DNA of 64,000 bases from Oribacterium parvum ACB1 (GTDB taxonomy: Bacteria; Bacillota; Clostridia; Lachnospirales; Lachnospiraceae), in NCBI RefSeq assembly GCF_000238055.2, contig NZ_KE148312.1:1298501-1362500 (forward strand), in the 5' to 3' direction. The notes beneath the pieces were generated by a model. The model made no database searches. It had not been told where the DNA came from and worked only from the letters and a program-made list of their open reading frames with translations. Of the stretch, positions 45,237-53,283 are shown piece by piece. The position numbers and the translations under genes are program-made. Position 1 is the stretch's first letter. Each line of letters begins with the position of its first letter.

Positions 45237-46193
45237 ATGAAAAAGAAGAATGAGAAGGAAGGTATTTTACTGGAATCCGGAACGAATGAAATTGAAATTA
45301 TGAAGTTTCGTGTTCTGGGAGAATTCTACGGAATCAATGTGGCAAAGGTAAAGGAAATCATGATGACGGAAAAGATTAAGCCCATGCCGCATTCTCATGC
45401 ATCGGTAGAAGGATTCTTCAAGCCCAGACAGCAGCTTATTACGGTTATCAATCTGGCAAACTATCTGACGGGAACCACTCCGGAGCAGGGAGCAAGAGAC
45501 CTCTTTATCATCACGCATTTTAATAAAATGATGGTGGCATTCCGTGTAGATTCTATTGAAGGAATAAGCCGTATTTCCTGGCAGAGCATCCAAAAGCCCG
45601 ACAGAACTCTGGCAAACGGCGCTGAGTCCGTAGCAACCGGAATTGCACAGTGTGACAATCAATTGGTAACCATTTTGGACTTTGAAAAAATAGTAGCGGA
45701 AATTGCTCCGGCTACCGGGATTAAGCTGGAAGAAATTGAAAAAATGGGAGCAAGAAGCACGATTACTGCACCGGTTGTGGTTGCGGAGGACTCCGTTTTG
45801 TTGCAAAAAATGATTGGTACCTCCTTGCAAAAGGCAGGATTTACCGATGTTCGGGTATACAATAACGGACAGGAAGCATGGGAATATATTTCTTCCCTGA
45901 AGGACGATCCGGATCTGTATAAGAAAATCAATCTTGTGATAACGGATATTGAAATGCCTATGATGGACGGACACAGGCTGACGAAACTCATGAAGGAAGA
46001 TATGCGATTAAAACGAATACCGGTTGTTATCTTCTCTTCTTTGATTAATGAGCAGATGCGCGTGAAGGGAAAAGAGGTGGGAGCGGATGAGCAGCTTTCC
46101 AAGCCCGAAATCGGACATCTGGTTGAAATTTTGGATATCTTGATAAAACGCTTTCGTGAATCGGACCACGCAGTACTGGCACATGGAGCATAA
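45237..46193 (+). CDS. cheV: Chemotaxis coupling protein CheV (CheW-REC)
   Basis: The chosen start gives 318 residues: a CheW-like domain (IMKFRVLGEFYGINVAKVKEI, PMPHSHASVEGFFKPRQQLITVI in parts, LANYL) followed by a receiver domain (VVAEDSVLLQKMI, the phospho-acceptor Asp in LVITDIEMPMMDGHRL, Lys in LSKPEI). I prefer ATG 45237 because the residues added by an earlier in-frame ATG at 45177 look unlike CheV; that start remains possible. It is the last gene of the operon. Confidence 0.92.
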   Translation: MKKKNEKEGILLESGTNEIEIMKFRVLGEFYGINVAKVKEIMMTEKIKPMPHSHASVEGFFKPRQQLITVINLANYLTGTTPEQGARDLFIITHFNKMMVAFRVDSIEGISRISWQSIQKPDRTLANGAESVATGIAQCDNQLVTILDFEKIVAEIAPATGIKLEEIEKMGARSTITAPVVVAEDSVLLQKMIGTSLQKAGFTDVRVYNNGQEAWEYISSLKDDPDLYKKINLVITDIEMPMMDGHRLTKLMKEDMRLKRIPVVIFSSLINEQMRVKGKEVGADEQLSKPEIGHLVEILDILIKRFRESDHAVLAHGA

Positions 46194-46243
46194 AGACTTT
46201 GGAGAAATATACTAAGAATAATCATTTTTCTACAAAATAAATC

Positions 46244-46286
46244 AGGGATGGTGAGAAGGAAAAAGTTTTTTCACCATCCTATTTTT
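46244..46286 (+). terminator. Terminator closing the fla/che operon
   Basis: GGATGGTGA pairs perfectly with TCACCATCC around a purine-rich loop, followed by TATTTTT. Confidence 0.85.
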
Positions 46287-46369
46287 AAATCTTATAGTAA
46301 ATTTAACTAGAATTTATGAAAATTCCTAGCAAAAGTTTTGTGTATTGAGTATAATAAGGAGGAAAAGGG

Positions 46370-47425
46370 ATGAAGAATCACAGGAAGAGCGGCATTGCGG
46401 TATTGTTTGGGCTTTGTATGATGAGCGTCCTTTTGTTTCCGGAAAAGGCAGAAGCGGGAAGCAATTTTTCCGGAGACTGGGTAAAAGAAGGTAATAGCTG
46501 GTATTTCTTTTTGGGACCGAATGAACCGCTCGAAAATGAATGGCTTGACTACAATGGAGAGAGCTATTATATCGGAAGCGGCGGGAAAATGGCTACCGGG
46601 AGATTCGTGGATCCCGAAGACAAAGCGGAATACTTTTTTGATACGGATGGTAGGCTGCTGGAGGATGAGTTTAGTAAGAGTGGAGAACTGTATATCGGAA
46701 AAGGTGGTAAGGAGCTCCGTTATTTTAACGAATACTGCAGTTTTATCCGAAAAGAGCTGGAGAAGCTGAAAGGGAAGGACTTCGGAAAAAAACGGGAAAA
46801 GGACAGCGGAGAGAAAAATGCAAAAACAGAGGAAGAAGCAATTCATCCGGCTGCATTTGCACTTTTGGACATCAATGAAGATGGCTATAAGGATATTATC
46901 CTTTTGCAAGACAGGGTAGGGGAGGAAACAAAGTTACATCCCACTATTTTGTCTGTCATATTGTATCAAGAACAAGTAGCTGCACAGAAAGGAAGTGGCG
47001 GTCAGTCGGAGAGCGAGTCTTTGCCGGTAAAACAGAGAACCCTCCTTCCTCTTTTGGAAGAAGAGGGGAACGGTGACTATGCGACTGTGATTCGAAAGAA
47101 TAAACTGAGCGGAGAACCGGTGTTTTTACGGACGAATGGTGCGGAGGACTTTTCCCTCTTCATGTATAAGAAGGATGAAGGTCTAACAGAGCTCTATTCT
47201 TTGGTCGGAAAGAGAGACCAAATGGGAGGAATAGAGTATTATTCTTTTTCCGACAAAGTCAGTTTTCAGGATTACCAAAGCGTATTTTTGACCATCCAAA
47301 ACCAATTTGCCGAACCCTATTCTCTTAAGGCATTTAATTTGGATGAAGAAGGCCTGACGAACGCTCTAAAAGACTTCAGTAAGGAAGAACTTTCTTTTTA
47401 TGCATCTCAGGAGTTTAATCAATAG
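46370..47425 (+). CDS. Secreted protein with cell-wall-binding-type repeats
   Basis: This 351-residue protein has a signal peptide (about 1-29, ending AEA). Residues 33-110 contain aromatic/Gly repeats of the choline-binding type (DWVKEGNSWYFF, NEWLDYNGESYYIGSGGKMATGRF, AEYFFDTDGRLLEDEF; cited in parts). A Lys/Glu linker follows, then DINEDGYKDIILLQ at 167-180, a DxNxDGxxD calcium-type loop as in FG-GAP repeats. The rest is unassigned. ATG 46370 sits behind AAGGAGG. A choline-type wall anchor is of interest given the LicD array, but binding is inferred from pattern only. Confidence 0.75.
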   Translation: MKNHRKSGIAVLFGLCMMSVLLFPEKAEAGSNFSGDWVKEGNSWYFFLGPNEPLENEWLDYNGESYYIGSGGKMATGRFVDPEDKAEYFFDTDGRLLEDEFSKSGELYIGKGGKELRYFNEYCSFIRKELEKLKGKDFGKKREKDSGEKNAKTEEEAIHPAAFALLDINEDGYKDIILLQDRVGEETKLHPTILSVILYQEQVAAQKGSGGQSESESLPVKQRTLLPLLEEEGNGDYATVIRKNKLSGEPVFLRTNGAEDFSLFMYKKDEGLTELYSLVGKRDQMGGIEYYSFSDKVSFQDYQSVFLTIQNQFAEPYSLKAFNLDEEGLTNALKDFSKEELSFYASQEFNQ

Positions 47426-47458
47426 CAATCCGATTCTTGCATGCCAGGAGGTTTTACT

Positions 47459-48253
47459 TTGTCTATTATTATCACCGTATCGAATCAAAAAGGAGGTGTC
47501 GGAAAGACGACTACCTCTGCAGCTATATGTGCAGGTTTTGCAGATAGAGGTGCGAAGGTCCTGGGGATTGACTTGGATCCCCAAGGGAATCTGGGCTTCT
47601 GTATGGGACTGGAAGGCGTGAATGGCAGTACAATTTTAGATGCTCTGCAAGGAAAATTAAAGTTGCAACAGGTTGTACGTCGTTTGGGAAAGGTGGATAT
47701 CCTGCCTTCGGACATTTCTCTTTCCGCAACAGGACTGGAAAAGCTCGAGCCCGGAAAAAGGGAGACGGCTTTAAAGGAAGCACTTTCACCCATGATGGAT
47801 TATTATGACTATATTGTGATCGATACACCGCCAGCTTTAAATTTACTGACCATCAATGCCTATGTGGTATCCGATTTTTTGATCATTCCCATGACTACGG
47901 ATATTCTGTCCCTTGTTGGACTTTCTCAGCTCAGAGAGACGATTGATTCCGTAAAGCGCAGTTTGAACAGTAATCTTAAGGTCTTGGGGATTTTACTGAA
48001 TAAGTTTGAGAAAGGAACCGCTCTCTCAAGGGATGTGGAAGAGATGACGGAGGATCTGGCGAAGCAGATTTCCACCAAGGTCTTTAAAACGAAGATTCGA
48101 CAAGGTGTGGCTATTGCCGAAGCCCCTGCACACGGAGAAGACATTTTTACGTATAATAAATATTCCCCTGCGGTGAAAGATTATTCCCGCTTTATTGATG
48201 AAATTGCAGAGGAAATAGAGGAAAATGTTCGTGTAAGTGAGGTGGTGGGATAA
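47459..48253 (+). CDS. ParA/Soj-type ATPase
   Basis: This 264-residue deviant Walker ATPase has SNQKGGVGKTT (8-18), GIDLDPQGNLGF (36-47), VIDTPPAL and IPMTTDILSLVGLSQL. I start it at TTG 47459, which has AGGAGG 7 nt upstream; the in-frame ATG at 47441 precedes that ribosome-binding site. It overlaps the ComFB-domain gene by one base. It is a ParA-type rather than FlhG/MinD-type protein, with no C-terminal amphipathic membrane helix seen. It may position chemoreceptor arrays, flagella or another cargo together with its neighbour; a chromosomal ParA role is less likely without an adjacent parB. Confidence 0.85.
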   Translation: MSIIITVSNQKGGVGKTTTSAAICAGFADRGAKVLGIDLDPQGNLGFCMGLEGVNGSTILDALQGKLKLQQVVRRLGKVDILPSDISLSATGLEKLEPGKRETALKEALSPMMDYYDYIVIDTPPALNLLTINAYVVSDFLIIPMTTDILSLVGLSQLRETIDSVKRSLNSNLKVLGILLNKFEKGTALSRDVEEMTEDLAKQISTKVFKTKIRQGVAIAEAPAHGEDIFTYNKYSPAVKDYSRFIDEIAEEIEENVRVSEVVG

Positions 48254-49221
48254 TGGATAATAAGCTTGTAAGATCGAATAAAACTTCTCATGTGATGAAT
48301 TTACTGACTTCTACACCGGGAGGCAGTGCGGAAGGGCTTAAGAATTTGGAGGAGAACTTAGCAAAGGAGACTGCGGAAGCAGTGCAGGAGAATACGAAAG
48401 CTGCAGAAGAGAACAGCGAAATAAGCACAGTGGATCTCTCTTCGCGCCTTATCCATAAAGCGGAAGAGAAATTTTCAAAACTTCGTACAGACCCCTCCAC
48501 AGCCAATGCAGAATCCCATCCGGGAGAGAATCTCTCTTTCGATGCCGGGATGCTTTCTGATTTTCATAAAGCGGCGGAGAAAACAAGACAGGCTGCAGAG
48601 CACTTTGACGGTGCGGTAAGCAATTTTAAAACGGCAGTAGACAGTTTTGACAGTCTGGAAACAGAAAAAATGGGGCTCGCAGAGATGAAGGAAAATGAAA
48701 AGAAAGAGGAGGAACTCGCATTGAAACCGGAAGTTTTTTCTCCCTCTTTTAACAAACGCAAGGTTACCGTCATAGACGAGTCTTCGGAAAATGATAAAAT
48801 CACCAATGAAATCCAGGTCAATCTGGAGAAGAATCTTTTAGCTGAATACAACGAGCCGGAACCGGAATTTCATATCGTGAATGTCATGGCGGAGATATTA
48901 AAGACCAAGGATGTCCCGGGCCTGATGAGACAATACGGAGGATGCACCTGCGACAAGTGCATTGCCGATGTCACGGCTCTCTCTCTGACAAGACTTCCCG
49001 CGAAGTATGTGGTTTTGGAAAAAGAAAAGACAAGTCCTATGATCGGCTTTTACCAGAGTAAGTTCCGTTCGGATATTTTTGTGGCCATGCTTAGGGCGAC
49101 TTTGGATGTAAAAGAGCATCCGCACCATGATACGGAAAGAGGAAAAGATACCACGAAATTTGATGAAGGGGAAAGAAAGAGCCTAGGAACCAATGCTTTT
49201 AATCTTTTGAGAGACGTATAA
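48253..49221 (+). CDS. ComFB-domain protein coupled to ParA
   Basis: This 322-residue protein has a short basic N terminus (KLVRSNKTSHVMNLLTS), a long Glu/Lys-rich helical region (about 30-200) and a C-terminal ComFB domain at about 206-290: HIVNVMAEIL, YGGCTCDKCIADVTALSLTRLPAKYV (in parts). The Cys residues C231, C233 and C236 and the ALSLTRLPAKYV helix are diagnostic. ComFB-type proteins have been reported as c-di-GMP receptors in cyanobacteria. The basic N-terminal peptide recalls ParA-activating peptides of ParB-like partners. It is co-translated with ParA. Proposed role: a c-di-GMP-responsive ParA partner; this is inference. Confidence 0.78.
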   Translation: MDNKLVRSNKTSHVMNLLTSTPGGSAEGLKNLEENLAKETAEAVQENTKAAEENSEISTVDLSSRLIHKAEEKFSKLRTDPSTANAESHPGENLSFDAGMLSDFHKAAEKTRQAAEHFDGAVSNFKTAVDSFDSLETEKMGLAEMKENEKKEEELALKPEVFSPSFNKRKVTVIDESSENDKITNEIQVNLEKNLLAEYNEPEPEFHIVNVMAEILKTKDVPGLMRQYGGCTCDKCIADVTALSLTRLPAKYVVLEKEKTSPMIGFYQSKFRSDIFVAMLRATLDVKEHPHHDTERGKDTTKFDEGERKSLGTNAFNLLRDV

Positions 49222-49258
49222 GAAGAGACAAGTGAAATGAAATATGTAGATGGAAAAA

Positions 49259-49293
49259 AGAGGGCTACAGAATCTGTGGCTTCTCTTTTTTTT
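49259..49293 (+). terminator. Terminator of the ParA-ComFB unit
   Basis: AGAGGGCTACAG pairs with TGTGGCTTCTCT (12 positions, some wobble) around AATC, followed by a run of T. Confidence 0.85.
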
Positions 49294-49300
49294 CTTTCCT

Positions 49301-49327
49301 TATATTCTTTTACGCTTTTGCCGATAA
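49301..49327 (+). promoter_or_regulatory. Putative sigma-28 promoter of fliD
   Basis: TATA (49301-49304), 15 bp, and a perfect GCCGATAA (49320-49327). Transcription would start near 49335, giving a 190-nt leader in which I see no clear structure. Confidence 0.65.
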
Positions 49328-49528
49328 TGTCGTGAGAAGTTAGCAGAAAGAATGTCCTGGAAGGGAGTCCGGGCTTCTTGGGGCTTTTGAAAGGGCATAC
49401 CGGTGAGAAGTTTTCTTACGTTAAAAGTCTTGCTAAACCGTAAGCGAGGAACACCTACTTTTCTCGTTTAAATCAGGAAACCGTGTCCGGTATAGAGGAC
49501 CGGCTTTTTAAGAGAGGAAGGATGAATC

Positions 49529-52066
49529 ATGGGAAGTTTAACAATGGGTGCAACCCAGGGAAGCTCCGGAATAGGAAATACCTCTTTACGTGGTTTTGGA
49601 GGGATGTCTTCCGGTTTGGATAGGGATGCTTTAATTGAACAGATGACAAAAGGAACGCAGGCAAAGCTTACCAAAGCAAGACAGGAGAGTACAAGAATCG
49701 AGTGGAAGAGAGATGCCTTCAGAAGTCTTTCCGATAAGACGCTGGATTTGCAGGATGATTTTCTTTCGTATTCTTCGCGCTATTCCCTGAAGAATTCCGA
49801 ATTGTATTCGACCAATATGGTGGATGCAAGAGGAGATAGCTCTGCCACAAAATTCATCACTGCACGCGGTGCGTCGGAGATGAGTAAAAATCTAAAGATT
49901 GCTGCAGTGACGAAGCTTGCAACGGCAGAGTCCGTTGTTTCTGATGTGAAGGGCTCGGTTACCGCGATTAAGACGGGAATCTCTCTAAATGCAATGTCGG
50001 GAGCAAAAAAAGCGAAGATCAGTAATTTAAAGGGAACCTCTCTTCAGTTTGGAAACTATGATACAACAGGTGCCTTTACGGAGAAAACCCGATTTACTTT
50101 CCCTGCGTCGTATACGGACGAAAATGGCAAGACTGTGGAAATCGACTATACCGGAGACAAGCAGAAGCTGGTAGAGGATCTGAATAAGGCGGCAAAGCAG
50201 GCAGGAGTAAAGCTTGGAGAGCACCAGGACCTGAAGTTTAAGTATAATCCGGGAGCAACTCCGGGAAATGACTTTATCAGCATTGAAGGAAGCTCGAATT
50301 ATGTCATTAAGACTGAATCGAGCGCACTGGAAGCGTTGGGATATGAAGCAGGGCATCCGGGAGCAACATCGACCGGCAGCGGCTCGGCTGCTTATGGTTT
50401 AGGATTGAATCATTTTAATGCCGGGACGGCAGCGGCTCATAAATTTACGCAGAAATCCTTAAAAGAAACGGATTATTTGGATTACCTTGCGGATAAAAAG
50501 ATCAGCATAAGTTTTGGAGCAACAAGAAAGGATGTAAGCATCCTTACAGAGCAACAGCTTAACCAGATTAAAACGGCATCGACCGATCCGAGTACAAGAC
50601 TCAATGCAGTAAAGGCGGCGATGCAGGAGAATATAGACCATGCTTTCGGAAACGGAAAAATCAGGGTAGATAGAGACACGGATCATCTTACCTTGAACAG
50701 TGTGAACGGAAAAGACACGGTTACCGTAAATGCTGCCGATAAAATCGAAAGAGATAATCTGGGGATTCAGGAAGGAAGCTCCAACAGAGTCTCCGTATCC
50801 AGCTCGATTATGAGTAACCTCGATAAACTGGGACTTGGTTCCTTTAGCGGAAATAAGGCTGCTTTGAATACCGCCCTCTCACACTTGAAGATTAACGGGA
50901 AGGAAGTAAAGGGACTTAGTTCTGATATGACGGTATCGGAGATGCTGCGGAAGATTAATGATGCCGAGGTCGGAGTAAGAGCAAGCTATATGGAAGGATC
51001 CGGACGTTTTGTGCTGGTAAGCAGCGAGACCGGAAGCGGAAGGACGATTGATTTAGGGAATGCTTCGGATCCGAACAATGTTGCCGCAAAGATTTTTGGG
51101 GTAACGGCATCGGGAGGCGGTCAGATTAATCATGGAGAAGATGCGGAGCTCGTTTATAATTATGGAAACGGAATCAATGAAATTGCACATTCTTCTTCCA
51201 ATACCTTTAACATTGACGGCTTGGAAATCACGGCAAGCGGAAAATTCGGTGTGGAATTTGATCCTAGCGGAAATCCGGTAACAAGGCCGGATGGAAGCTA
51301 TAACTATGATAGCTCCAAAACAGTAAGCTTCAGTTCGAAGGCCAATGTTGAAAAAGCTGCTACCAATATGAAGAAATTCATAGAAAAATACAATGAACTG
51401 GTGAGCGAAGTTAATAGTGCCGTAAGAACGCGAAGAGAAAAAGGGGTCGATCCTCTTACCGAAGAACAAAAGAAGCAGATGAGTGAAACTTCGATTGAAA
51501 ACTGGGAGAAGAAGGCAAAGCAGGGAGTTCTATACGGAGAAAGCTCTATCAGAAACTATAGTATGTCCTTAAGTTCCGTGATGACGAAGATGATGGGAGA
51601 CTTGGAGAAGGCCGGGCTTAGCTATACAGATATGGAAGAAGCGGGCATTACCATGTCATCGGATTTCCAGGATGGCGGAAAGTTGGTTTTTGATGAAGAA
51701 AAGTTTAAGAAAGCCATGGAGACGCATCCGGAAAAGATTGAGAAGATGATGACCGGATACCATGGTTCAAAAGGATTGGTGAAAATCGTGGAAGAGACGG
51801 TAACACCGTATGCAACCCGCTTTTCAAGTAAAAATGGAGGATCTTACGGAGAATTAATTAAGCAAGCCGGTTCCAACAGGATGTCTTATACGAATCTCTC
51901 TTCCGTCATGCATGAAAAGCTAAAGGAGAATGCGGAGAAGATTGAAAAAATCAAAGCGCTGCTCAGCACCGAACAAGATCGATATATCAAGCAGTTCTCG
52001 CAGTTAGAGCAGTTAATCAGCAAGATGAACGCTCAGGCCTCCTATCTGAGCGGATTGAATAATTAG
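49529..52066 (+). CDS. fliD: Flagellar filament cap protein FliD, unusually large
   Basis: This 845-residue FliD (HAP2) has the N-terminal domain at 1-110 (FGGMSSGLDRDALIEQMTKG, KLTKARQESTRIEWKRDAFRSL, both conserved FliD blocks quoted as spans) and the C-terminal coiled coil (YDSSKTVSFSSKANVEKAATNMKKFIEKYNELVSEVN as a span, final IKQFSQLEQLISKMNAQASYLSGL). The central D2/D3 region is expanded by roughly 250-350 residues over typical 450-600-residue homologues, with Ser/Gly/Ala/Thr-rich stretches. The cap guides flagellin folding at the tip and is often surface-exposed and adhesive. Confidence 0.93.
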   Translation: MGSLTMGATQGSSGIGNTSLRGFGGMSSGLDRDALIEQMTKGTQAKLTKARQESTRIEWKRDAFRSLSDKTLDLQDDFLSYSSRYSLKNSELYSTNMVDARGDSSATKFITARGASEMSKNLKIAAVTKLATAESVVSDVKGSVTAIKTGISLNAMSGAKKAKISNLKGTSLQFGNYDTTGAFTEKTRFTFPASYTDENGKTVEIDYTGDKQKLVEDLNKAAKQAGVKLGEHQDLKFKYNPGATPGNDFISIEGSSNYVIKTESSALEALGYEAGHPGATSTGSGSAAYGLGLNHFNAGTAAAHKFTQKSLKETDYLDYLADKKISISFGATRKDVSILTEQQLNQIKTASTDPSTRLNAVKAAMQENIDHAFGNGKIRVDRDTDHLTLNSVNGKDTVTVNAADKIERDNLGIQEGSSNRVSVSSSIMSNLDKLGLGSFSGNKAALNTALSHLKINGKEVKGLSSDMTVSEMLRKINDAEVGVRASYMEGSGRFVLVSSETGSGRTIDLGNASDPNNVAAKIFGVTASGGGQINHGEDAELVYNYGNGINEIAHSSSNTFNIDGLEITASGKFGVEFDPSGNPVTRPDGSYNYDSSKTVSFSSKANVEKAATNMKKFIEKYNELVSEVNSAVRTRREKGVDPLTEEQKKQMSETSIENWEKKAKQGVLYGESSIRNYSMSLSSVMTKMMGDLEKAGLSYTDMEEAGITMSSDFQDGGKLVFDEEKFKKAMETHPEKIEKMMTGYHGSKGLVKIVEETVTPYATRFSSKNGGSYGELIKQAGSNRMSYTNLSSVMHEKLKENAEKIEKIKALLSTEQDRYIKQFSQLEQLISKMNAQASYLSGLNN

Positions 52067-52103
52067 TTTTATCTTAACAAGTTGCATGCACTCATAAGGA
52101 AGG

Positions 52104-52142
52104 AAAGAGGATGTGAAGAGAATTGTCACATCCTCTTTTCTT
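52104..52142 (+). terminator. Terminator of fliD
   Basis: AAAGAGGATGTGA pairs perfectly with TCACATCCTCTTT around a 9-nt loop, followed by TCTTT. Confidence 0.85.
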
Positions 52143-52172
52143 TATAGTAAGAACTTTTTTAAAAAAATCCTT

Positions 52173-52198
52173 TATAAAAACGGAATACCTGACGAAAT
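52173..52198 (+). promoter_or_regulatory. Weak sigma-28-like site upstream of fliS
   Basis: TATA (52173-52176), 14 bp, GACGAAAT (52191-52198). The -10 has several deviations from GCCGATAA. It is listed because the fliD terminator lies just upstream and fliS needs a promoter. Confidence 0.3.
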
Positions 52199-52326
52199 AC
52201 TTTAAGAGATGAAATAAGGATTCAATACCGAGAGGATGTGTATCGGAAAGAATTTTCTTTTATCAGATGTATAAAAGAGTCCAATTCCAGTATGTAATCA
52301 GCTATTTTCTAAACACAGGAGAAGTC

Positions 52327-52734
52327 ATGAACGAGTATCAAAAAAAGTATAAGGAGCAAAGTATTATGCAAATGAGTCAAGGAGAACTTTTGATATTGAC
52401 CTTTGATGAGGCAATCAAGTGTTTAAAGCAGGCGGATCTTGCCTTGGGAGAGAAGAACTATAATAAGTTTGATGAATTATTGGACAAGTGCAATAAAATC
52501 ATTCATTACTTACGAAAAACACTGGATATGAAACAGGAAATCAGCCGCGATTTAATGGAATTATACGACTTTATTACCTTTGATATAGGTTTGGTAAAGG
52601 CGGGAAGAGAAAGAAGGCAGGAAGAGCTTCCTAAGCTTGCAGATATCCTTAATGATCTTCGAGAAGGTTTCTATGGTGCTTCTCAAAAGGTTACGGATGT
52701 CCATATGCCTGAAGAAGCTAAGGTGGTAGGATAG
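52327..52734 (+). CDS. fliS: Flagellar export chaperone FliS
   Basis: This 135-residue flagellin chaperone has the FliS helices YQKKYKEQSIMQMSQGELLILTFDEAI (span), CNKIIHYLRKTLD and ELYDFITFDIGLVKAGRERRQEELPKLADILNDLREGF (span). I start it at ATG 52327, with AGGAG 5 nt upstream, instead of the longer frame from 52267. Flagellin itself is not in the window. Confidence 0.93.
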   Translation: MNEYQKKYKEQSIMQMSQGELLILTFDEAIKCLKQADLALGEKNYNKFDELLDKCNKIIHYLRKTLDMKQEISRDLMELYDFITFDIGLVKAGRERRQEELPKLADILNDLREGFYGASQKVTDVHMPEEAKVVG

Positions 52735-52774
52735 TCGGAATAGATACGGGCTGCTTGTAAGAATTGGAAAGGGG

Positions 52775-52816
52775 GCTGTAAAAAATTAAAAGTGCCAACT
52801 TTGATTTTTTTACAGC
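52775..52816 (+). other. Long AT-rich inverted repeat
   Basis: GCTGTAAAAAATTAAAAGT pairs almost perfectly with ACTTTGATTTTTTTACAGC around GCCA. The T run inside the 3' arm and the A run in the 5' arm would allow a bidirectional terminator. It lies between fliS and the next gene, only 28 bp before the latter's start. Confidence 0.65.
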
Positions 52817-52843
52817 TACTTTTCTGTAATGGGGGAGAAATAG

Positions 52844-53245
52844 ATGGACATGGAAAGGCTTGCCAGTCTATATCAGAAAAGATATAATATAACGAATGAA
52901 TTAAACAGGATAACGGATGAGCTTCTTGTGTCTTCCGAGAGGCAGGATAATGTAAGTATGGATCTTCTTTTGGATATGAGAGAAGAGTGTATCCATAACT
53001 TGGAACAGAATGAAATGGAAGTTCGCGAGATGGTGGAAGTAAGCGAACCGGAGGCGAAAATTTACCAAAAGATAACCGGTATAGGGGAAAAGGAAAGATC
53101 TTCCTTAAAGTATCCGGAAAAACAGGTTGCGGAGTTATACCTGAAAGTCGGAGAAGTTTTGGAAGAGGTAAAGAAGAAAAATAAGCTGATGCTTTTTCGG
53201 GCCAATCGCTCGAAAGACTATCTTGCTGATAAAATACTGGCATAA
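52844..53245 (+). CDS. FlgN-like coiled-coil protein, putative flagellar chaperone
   Basis: This 133-residue, strongly charged and almost fully helical protein begins DMERLASLYQKRYNITNELNRI, has EECIHNLEQNEMEVREMVEV in the middle and ends VGEVLEEVKKKNKLMLFR. Size, helicity and position after fliS fit a FlgN- or FliT-type export chaperone, but I see no diagnostic motif. ATG 52844 sits behind GGGGGAG. Confidence 0.55.
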   Translation: MDMERLASLYQKRYNITNELNRITDELLVSSERQDNVSMDLLLDMREECIHNLEQNEMEVREMVEVSEPEAKIYQKITGIGEKERSSLKYPEKQVAELYLKVGEVLEEVKKKNKLMLFRANRSKDYLADKILA

Positions 53246-53283
53246 ACAAATTTCGATTTTAAGAGTGCTAAGAAAGGAAAGCA

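Noticed and set aside
46350-46355. Perfect TATAAT just upstream of the wall-binding-type protein gene
   Set aside because: It abuts the AAGGAGG ribosome-binding site, so the transcript would begin inside or after it; no -35 is present at the right distance.
47441-48253. FlhG/MinD-type identity for the ParA protein
   Set aside because: Motifs fit ParA/Soj (KGGVGKTT, DLDPQGN) and no C-terminal membrane helix or flhF neighbour is present; not fully excluded.
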